Shown here piece by piece: positions 45,780-52,547 of a DNA stretch of 52,547 bases. This stretch comes from Welwitschia mirabilis (lineage: Eukaryota > Gnetophyta > Gnetopsida > Welwitschiales): contig JBOZIK010000001.1 of the NCBI GenBank assembly GCA_051453625.1, positions 27,582,359 through 27,634,905 of the forward strand. Reading direction: 5' to 3'. The stretch's first letter is position 1. Each line of letters opens with the position of its first letter. Both the position numbers and the translations under genes were made by a program. The notes beneath the pieces are model-generated. The model saw nothing but the letters and a program-made list of their open reading frames with translations, did not search any database and had not been told where the DNA came from.

Positions 45780-46330
45780 TGGATGATAAAGAAGGTTATA
45801 ATCCTTTAGTCAATTAGCCTGTTAATTCAAGTATTCTTTCTTAACTATCATAGACTTGTGTATTTGGATAGACATCAAAGTTTAATCAAACTTCTACTTC
45901 AAATCTACTTCAATCATCTTCATTAGTTAACTTCTTTGGTGCTAAATCTACACACTTTGATAACATGGCTTCATATGGTTTACTTGGTCTTGACATCTAA
46001 AGCATATTTTTATCTAGTATATTATCTAAGAAAAATCTTGTGGTAAATTCCTTTTCATTTTATGTATAATGCCCATATTGTAAAATGCCTTAGCATATAT
46101 GAGCCTTTGGATTCTACCTTTTCATAGTAGCTAAGAGTCAAATCATATTGCATCCTACAAGATTTGAATCCTATGGCATTCTTCCTTTCTATCATTTCTA
46201 AGCAACCCTAAGTTTATCTGCTATGTGTTTGTCATACAAAACTGCATTACAATATCCCAGTTTATACAACTCTAAAATTTCTTGAAACACATATAATTAA
46301 TCTCATCCTTATCTTGTGCATTAAAGCTAT
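45780..46330 (-). pseudogene. Unrecognised gene fragment (minus)
   Basis: The minus strand carries a clear coding signature with Trp/Gln-type stops: MIERKNAIGFKSCRMQYDLT, LSYYEKVESKGSYM, then in the next frame MSRPSKPYEAMLSKCVDLAP, KKLTNEDD, SRFEVEV, LNFDVYPNTQVYDS, ERILELTG. The amino-acid composition is that of a real cytosolic protein, but I cannot name the family. It is co-oriented with and upstream of the spermidine synthase fragment. Confidence 0.5.
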
Positions 46331-47559
46331 ATTATAATAATAGATAAGAATAATTACTTTTTGCTAGGTAAGATTCTAGATAAATTTTAAATCCATAATT
46401 AGTGATTGAGCATTATCACTATAGTCAGCTATAACATTATATTAGTATTTGACTACTTAATATTTATTCTACATTCTTATAATTGTTGATGTTCCTTTAC
46501 TATAATTTACTTAGTGTTGAAACTACTATAGAAATGCATTAAATGACATCATTACATCCATCATCATCATGTAATAAATCCATTTATATGAGAAACAATG
46601 GCTACATGTTTATGAACTGGTAATACATAACCAATTACATTTAAATTTATATCTATAACTTCAAAAATTATTATGTACTTATTTGTCTAATATTAATATG
46701 TGTAGGTCATGTAATGAGTATGCGAATGGCGTAAATAAGTTTAACAATTATTTTAATTCTTAGTGCATACTCTGTCCATGTGTGAAATGCTATAACACAT
46801 TTTGTTAATAGTCAAATATAGCTTTTTAGCATCTTTTATGCAAATGCATGAATCATATTATGTAAGGGAGAACATTAAAAGAACACTATGACCAATGTAA
46901 TGGTAAAAATATAATATAATATGATCCTATTTCCATGGTGAAATAATTCTTTATGTTCTTTAATTATGGCAAGCAATTACATGAAGGAAAAGACACCAAG
47001 TATTTCTCAAATTATGATAATTTCAGTGGTGATGTAAAAAAATAAAAAATACAATAATTTAATCAAAGAAGCTAACGAGCCATTGTACCTTAGTTGCACA
47101 AAATATTAAAAGATTTCTATGATTATCAAATTGGTTAACATCAAAGTAATGTGTTGATGGTAAAATTCAACATTTTTAATGTTGCTTGATCTCTTGCATG
47201 ACTCTTTTCTAAAAGGTAATACAATTTCAAGTTTTTATGATTAATTGAAAAGTATACTTCACTCCCTAAATATGAAATGTAATAAAATACATGCATGCCC
47301 TAGTGATTATGTCTTACATTAGAAGGATCATAACAAGTAACATGAATGTCCTCAATGTAGCGCATCTTGATGGATATTATAGAAAGGTCCCAAAGATAGT
47401 AAGCTAGACAAAAGATTATTTGCCAAAGTATTGCAACACTTTCTGTTAATTCCAAGGCTACAAAAGCTTTATTCATCACCCATAATAGTTAAAACATATG
47501 ATATGACATTCAAAAAGGTAGATAGACCATGGCATTATGTGTCATTCAATAGATAGACT
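46331..47559. other. AT-rich region, nothing recognised
   Basis: About 1.2 kb with no coding trace, repeat border or regulatory signal that I can support. Confidence 0.4.
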
Positions 47560-47985
47560 ATGCTAATAGACCCTTTTGTGGATAGCTTTTCAAAGTTAGA
47601 AAACAAGAATTCATCAAAAATTTATTTAGTCCTAATAGGACAGATCTCAAGAGTAGGACTACAAGTTGAGCTAACTTCATTTTTAGAACATGTACCTCAA
47701 AGTCCCAAAACAAAATTCCTCTAGCTCATAAAAGAAAGAGAGGAGAATCAAAGTAGCTAAGGGTTCCTTCAAGAGGGAGAGGCAGAAGCAAAGAGCAAAT
47801 AACTTAAAAACCAACACATACAGAAACTATAGATTTGAACGATCCTAGTTTTACAAGAAGAACAAAGGAAAATTAAAGCTTCCTTGGAATAAGAAAAACA
47901 ATTAGCACAATTGGCTAAGAAATTAGAAGAATTATAGTTCAATGAAAAGAATCCTTTTGTCTTTAAAAGGAGAAAAAAATTGGTA
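47560..47985 (+). pseudogene. Unrecognised gene fragment, possible exon (plus)
   Basis: Plus-strand traces: VDSFSKLENKNSSKIYLVLI, GQISRVGLQVELTSFLEHVP, QSPKTKFL, then in another frame LQEEQRKIKASLE, KQLAQLAKKLEEL, FNEKNPFVFKRRKK. A donor-like GGTAAGT follows at 47981-47987. The text looks like genuine protein with a coiled-coil end but includes stops and a frame change. No family assigned. Confidence 0.45.
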
Positions 47986-47999
47986 AGTCTATTTTTCTC

Positions 48000-48002
<3 letters not shown>

Positions 48003-48059
<57 letters not shown>
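48003..48059. repeat. (TA)n microsatellite, about 28 units
   Basis: Uninterrupted TA repeat in the putative intron between the two coding traces. Confidence 0.98.
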
Positions 48060-48062
<3 letters not shown>

Positions 48063-48289
48063 TGGTCTAACAAAATCTTGAGCTTAGGGAAACTGATAAG
48101 TAAATATAATGATGTAAACTTTTCTTATTAATGAAACATTTTTATTCTTATAATTATATATTTGAGATGGTACTTGATATTTCTCTTTTGCATTGAGGTT
48201 ATATACTAGTCAGTTAAAAGATTAGTTAGCTAGTATATTAGTAGGTTATCTTATAAGTTATATCATTATGTTACAAGTACAAAATGCCA

Positions 48290-48545
48290 TTTAGCATGAG
48301 GATGAGAGAGAAGACCAAGTTGATGGAAACATAGCAACAACTCCAACCATACACCTATTCTTTAAGATCAAAGAAAGGAAATGCCAAAACAGAAACAGGC
48401 TAAAGCAGTATAAGAAGGAGAACTCCACAAATATTAGGAATCTTTTAGCAAAAAGGCTCTAGAAATAGAGCTAAATCAGAGGTCACGTGAAAGCTTCAGT
48501 TATCCTGAAGAGGGTGCAGTAGAATCTCAAATGTTCTAATGTTAC
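48290..48545 (+). pseudogene. Unrecognised gene fragment, possible second exon (plus)
   Basis: EMPKQKQAKAV, EGELHKY, ESFSKKALEIELNQRSRESF, SYPEEGAVESQMF read in one plus-strand frame with two stops at likely Gln positions. An acceptor-like CCATTTAG precedes it. With 47560-47985 it could be two exons of one decayed gene separated by about 300 bp. Family not recognised. Confidence 0.45.
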
Positions 48546-49560
48546 CTATAAAGGAAAATACAAACTTATTAGTACATGTCTGTATAACATTCTAGTATTT
48601 TAATATAAAGCTAAAAAGCTAATATTCTTAAAGTACTGTGACCATGTTTTATTACTTAAAAAAGTAATATTCCTTTTTTACTTGCTTCTGCTCATGCAGT
48701 TGAACATGAATTAGGGTAATTAGTAATACTTAGAAATAAGTATTATTTAGCATTTAATGAAACTCCTATTATGTTTTTCCCTTTTTTCATTCCCCCTATG
48801 TAACATATGTATATAGCAAACTTATCAATTATTAACCTAGCTAGTTCAAGTAACTTCATCATAAGATTATGTTGATGATTTATTTCGAACTAAATGGTTG
48901 AAGTGTTAGTGTCTCAACTAGTTATTTATTAAACTTTTAATTTTTATTTAATGATTACGATTATTTTAGTTTAATAACATCATATTTTTTTTGCATTTTT
49001 TAGCATAATTTGTTACTATTTTTTGCAATTATTTCATAATATAAGCTTTTATCACCTCTTTAAAAAAAATTCTATGAGTAGAATTATTAAAATCTCATGG
49101 AAATTTATTCATAATTAGGATTATATTATAACTAGACATAATAACAAACAAAAGCAAAAGATGTTTTATATGCTTAAAATATAATCCTAATATACATTTT
49201 TCTAAAGAATAAAGTAGAAATATTTACATAAGTCAACTGAGTCATTATGTAGCCTTTGAAGCTCATAAAATGAAAATACAATGTCAAAAGATTAAATAAA
49301 GTTAGTCTTATTTGGTAATTACAAAAATATGTTGATCTTTTGATAGATGATGAAAAATCTAGAATTATTAGTATTATAGATAACATGTATTTTCTAGGAT
49401 TAAAAGGGCTATCATTAGATTTCATTACTAATGAAAACTCATACGAATGCTACATTAAGAAACGACTTTCTGATTACCATAAAGAATGTTCATTATGCTA
49501 ATTTAAATTTATAAGTTGGTAGTATTCCATTTTTTTCAATTTTAGGTATTGAGTTTATTA
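48546..49560. other. AT-rich region, nothing recognised
   Basis: Possible 5' part of the hAT element that follows, but no BED zinc finger or terminal inverted repeat could be seen. The minus-strand frame at 49174-49425 is unsupported. Confidence 0.35.
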
Positions 49561-49569
49561 ACAAGATAA

Positions 49570-50880
49570 TGGAACAACACTTGATTATCTATATTACATA
49601 CATACATGATGATGGGCTTGGACTTCCAAAAACAAAGTTCATCAAACTTTTGAAAATTAAATATGGAGCCTAATCAGTGATGTTTAATGCAATTAATAAA
49701 CTATTAGTAGAAATGGGACTTTCAAAGGCAAAAATTGGCTGTATTTAGACCAAATGAGCATCAACAATGAAGGGTCCATAAGAGGGGCTAGCTACGAAGT
49801 TGGTTTATGAATTTCTAGATTTCTTACTTGTACATTGCATAACACATCATTAAGCTTTCATCATAGCTAAAGCTTCTGTTCATTTTCTAGATTTTCAATT
49901 AGCTAATAAAGATTGCAAATAATGCTTACACATGATTATGGAAGTCTTTAAATAGAAATTTTACATTTTAACAAATTAAGTAAACTCTTTTAAGGAGATA
50001 ACCTTTCTTCAATGGAATTGCAAATAGTGCATTGGTTAGCTAGATGATAAGTAATGTTAATGCTAGTCAAACTGATACCTACCATCTTACATAAATGAAG
50101 AGAAGACGGTAATGGATTGTATGAGCAAGCTATAATTTTTCAAGTTTAATTTTGCATCTTCTTACTTGATAATGTCTTAATAATGATAAATGAATTAAGC
50201 AAAAATTTTCAATTACAAGGTGGTGACATAACATCAACACAAACACAAATTCAAGTTCTTTCCCTACTTTTTGGTGGAACTCATACATCTAATTTTTTAA
50301 CAATGCACAATTTGTGTTTTTAGAACTTGTTGATAAATCAAATGTCATTCAGAAATATATGTTAAGATTTGAATCTATTCCCAAAGCACTTGGATTAGGT
50401 AGTTTAGAATCTTATATTGAATTAGGAAAATAATTTGTAATTAAAAGTTATCCAGCATCTCAAAAAAAAGTTTGGAGTAGAAATATCTTTCAAGCAGCAA
50501 AATTATTCAGTCCTTATTCCTTCAATGATGGAGATACATTAAGAGATATAGAATTAAGAAAATGGTTAGAATGCTTATGTAGTAAGTTTGATCTCGGAAG
50601 TACCTTCTCATTATAAGAAAAATTTATCTTAATGAGATGGAGGAATGCATTATAATGATGCAAAAAATAGTTTCAATATAACCTATTAAATGTAGGATAA
50701 GATGTAGATAAAAAACATAATGGTTAGAGTCATTTCCAAATATTATGAAACTTTGGCAAGCTCTCCTCACACTTGTCACAAGAACTACTAAATGTGAAAG
50801 AGGGTTTTCCAAATGAAGGGAATTGGAAAGAAATTTTTGAACTATGGACTAAGCTGAGAAGTGTAGTCCTATTTCTCTTG
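49570..50880 (+). pseudogene. hAT-superfamily transposase relic
   Basis: Plus-strand segments in order: YITYIHDDGLGLPKTKFIKL, SVMFNAINKLLVEMGLSKAK, STMKGP, EGLATKL, LLVHCITHH (49825-49850), FKFNFAIFLLDNVLIMINEL, SKNFQLQGGDI, ELVDKSNVIQKYMLRFESIP, KALGLGSLESYIELGK, SYPASQKKVWSRNIFQAAK, and finally FPNIMKLWQALLTLVTRTTK with CERGFSK (50793-50813). This is the layout of hAT transposases of the zinc-finger-862-like group: RNase H-like core with the conserved CHCxAH-type segment, then the C-terminal dimerisation region with PxSxxxCERxFS. Roughly 430 codons, broken by many stops and a few frameshifts. Terminal inverted repeats and 8-bp target duplication were not located. Confidence 0.85.
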
Positions 50881-51389
50881 AAATGAAACTACTAAGTTAA
50901 ACAATTTAAAATTAAATTTATTAGGTAAGCATAGTAATTTCGAGTCATTCTATTTCTTTTAATTTAACAAGTTAGAGGGACTTTAACAAGACATGCGGAT
51001 TCTCTAGTTATAAGAGAAAACATGTCATTAAATGTCCATATTTTGAATTTCATTCACTATTATTGTGAACAAGTTAAATAGTTCAATTATCACTTTTTAA
51101 AACAGTTATCAGGAAATAATATTAGCATTACCTTAGACATAATATACTCTGTTTTATATGTTCAAACATATTTATGTTTACAAATTTGTTTATGCTAATT
51201 TTAGATTTAAGTATTACAGTTGAGAATTCTATACTGACCTCTTTGTTTAAGATTAAATTAAAATTTTGGGAATGAAATTTTTTACGTGTCAACTTTAAAA
51301 TGTATTTGGACAATGCTTATCAACCACAAAATACTACCTTGTCTTTTCGTGTCAAATTCGTTCACTGTTAAGAATGTCTTGACTTTTCA
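50881..51389. other. Spacer between hAT relic and GH1 promoter
   Basis: AT-rich with no gene seen; base composition turns G+C-richer from about 51390. Confidence 0.45.
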
Positions 51390-51419
51390 AAATCCGGAAA
51401 CGCAGTAAGTTGCAGCGTC

Positions 51420-51629
51420 TCTTTTTGACCACGTATACAATTTAATTCTGGCTGGGAGTCTTCCATTATTGAACGCACGCCAGTTAATGCCGATCCCACT
51501 CACTCTCGCTGCCATTGCCATTGAAATGTGTAATTGCTATATAAACAGCTCTGGAACGGCAACTGCATCACCACCATCGTTCTCTCATATTCTTTCATTC
51601 GGCAATTGCAAAACACTGCTCAAGCATTG
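51420..51629 (+). promoter_or_regulatory. GH1 gene proximal promoter and 5' UTR (TATA box 51538-51545)
   Basis: TATATAAA at 51538-51545 lies about 85 bp before the chosen ATG, leaving room for a start site near 51570 and a 5' leader of about 60 nt. A pyrimidine-rich stretch (TTCTCTCATATTCTTTC, 51581-51597) sits near that start, as plant Y patches do. Upstream are TTGACC (W-box core, near 51425) and CCACGTA (near 51430). The TATA call is confident; the factor sites are only motif matches. Confidence 0.7.

Positions 51630-52547
<918 letters not shown>

Overview
The window is nuclear DNA from a plant with a large, AT-rich, repeat-dominated genome. The evidence is: one multi-exon GH1 beta-glucosidase gene with plant-type intron positions, decayed Ty1/copia and Ty3/gypsy retrotransposons, a CACTA DNA transposon, a hAT transposase relic, and pseudogene fragments of plant gene families (a DUF547 protein, spermidine synthase, and a CSI1-type armadillo protein). 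The depth of decay and the low gene density would suit a gymnosperm, but the sequence does not prove that. No prokaryotic operons, CRISPR arrays, rRNA or tRNA genes were seen. The scaffold has six N gaps: 2430-2529, 7995-8714, 13981-14871, 22151-22250, 34802-34901 and 40407-40506.

Layout. 1-4992: two same-strand 3' halves of one copia family (RNase H, spacer, polypurine tract, LTR) separated by a gap. About 5.0-7.8 kb: a minus-strand gypsy relic (gag, primer-binding site, LTR-like repeat) interrupted by a short GC-rich insertion. 7.9-18.4 kb: further inverted and direct copies of that LTR-like repeat, simple repeats, and gag-like coding traces. 18.4-25.1 kb: a pair of direct repeats that look like LTRs and carry a 26-27 bp minisatellite, with a second retroelement boundary (primer-binding site plus LTR start) near 22.13 kb.

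26.3-46.3 kb holds the most interesting structure. Minus-strand gene fragments lie in a row: an unrecognised coding trace, spermidine synthase, a DUF547-family gene whose 3' part is tandemly triplicated at a period of about 0.9 kb, and a CSI1-type armadillo-repeat piece. The first DUF547 copy is split at 29166/43859 by a 14.7 kb CACTA-type element (29167-43858). It has degenerate CACTA ends, subterminal repeats built on TTTTAAGGCATTT, and a 3-bp target duplication. The uninterrupted DUF547 copies in the same window show what the empty site looked like. Nested inside the element are copia gag remnants and two large direct duplications, each abutting an assembly gap.

46.3-51.4 kb: more unrecognised coding traces, a (TA)n tract, and a hAT-type transposase relic on the plus strand. 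51.4-52.5 kb: base composition changes sharply and the only apparently intact gene begins, a secreted GH1 beta-glucosidase with TATA box, signal peptide and five visible exons, cut off by the window end. Its first intron appears to use a GC donor. It is the only locus for which a working function can be argued; everything else is mobile-element or pseudogene material.
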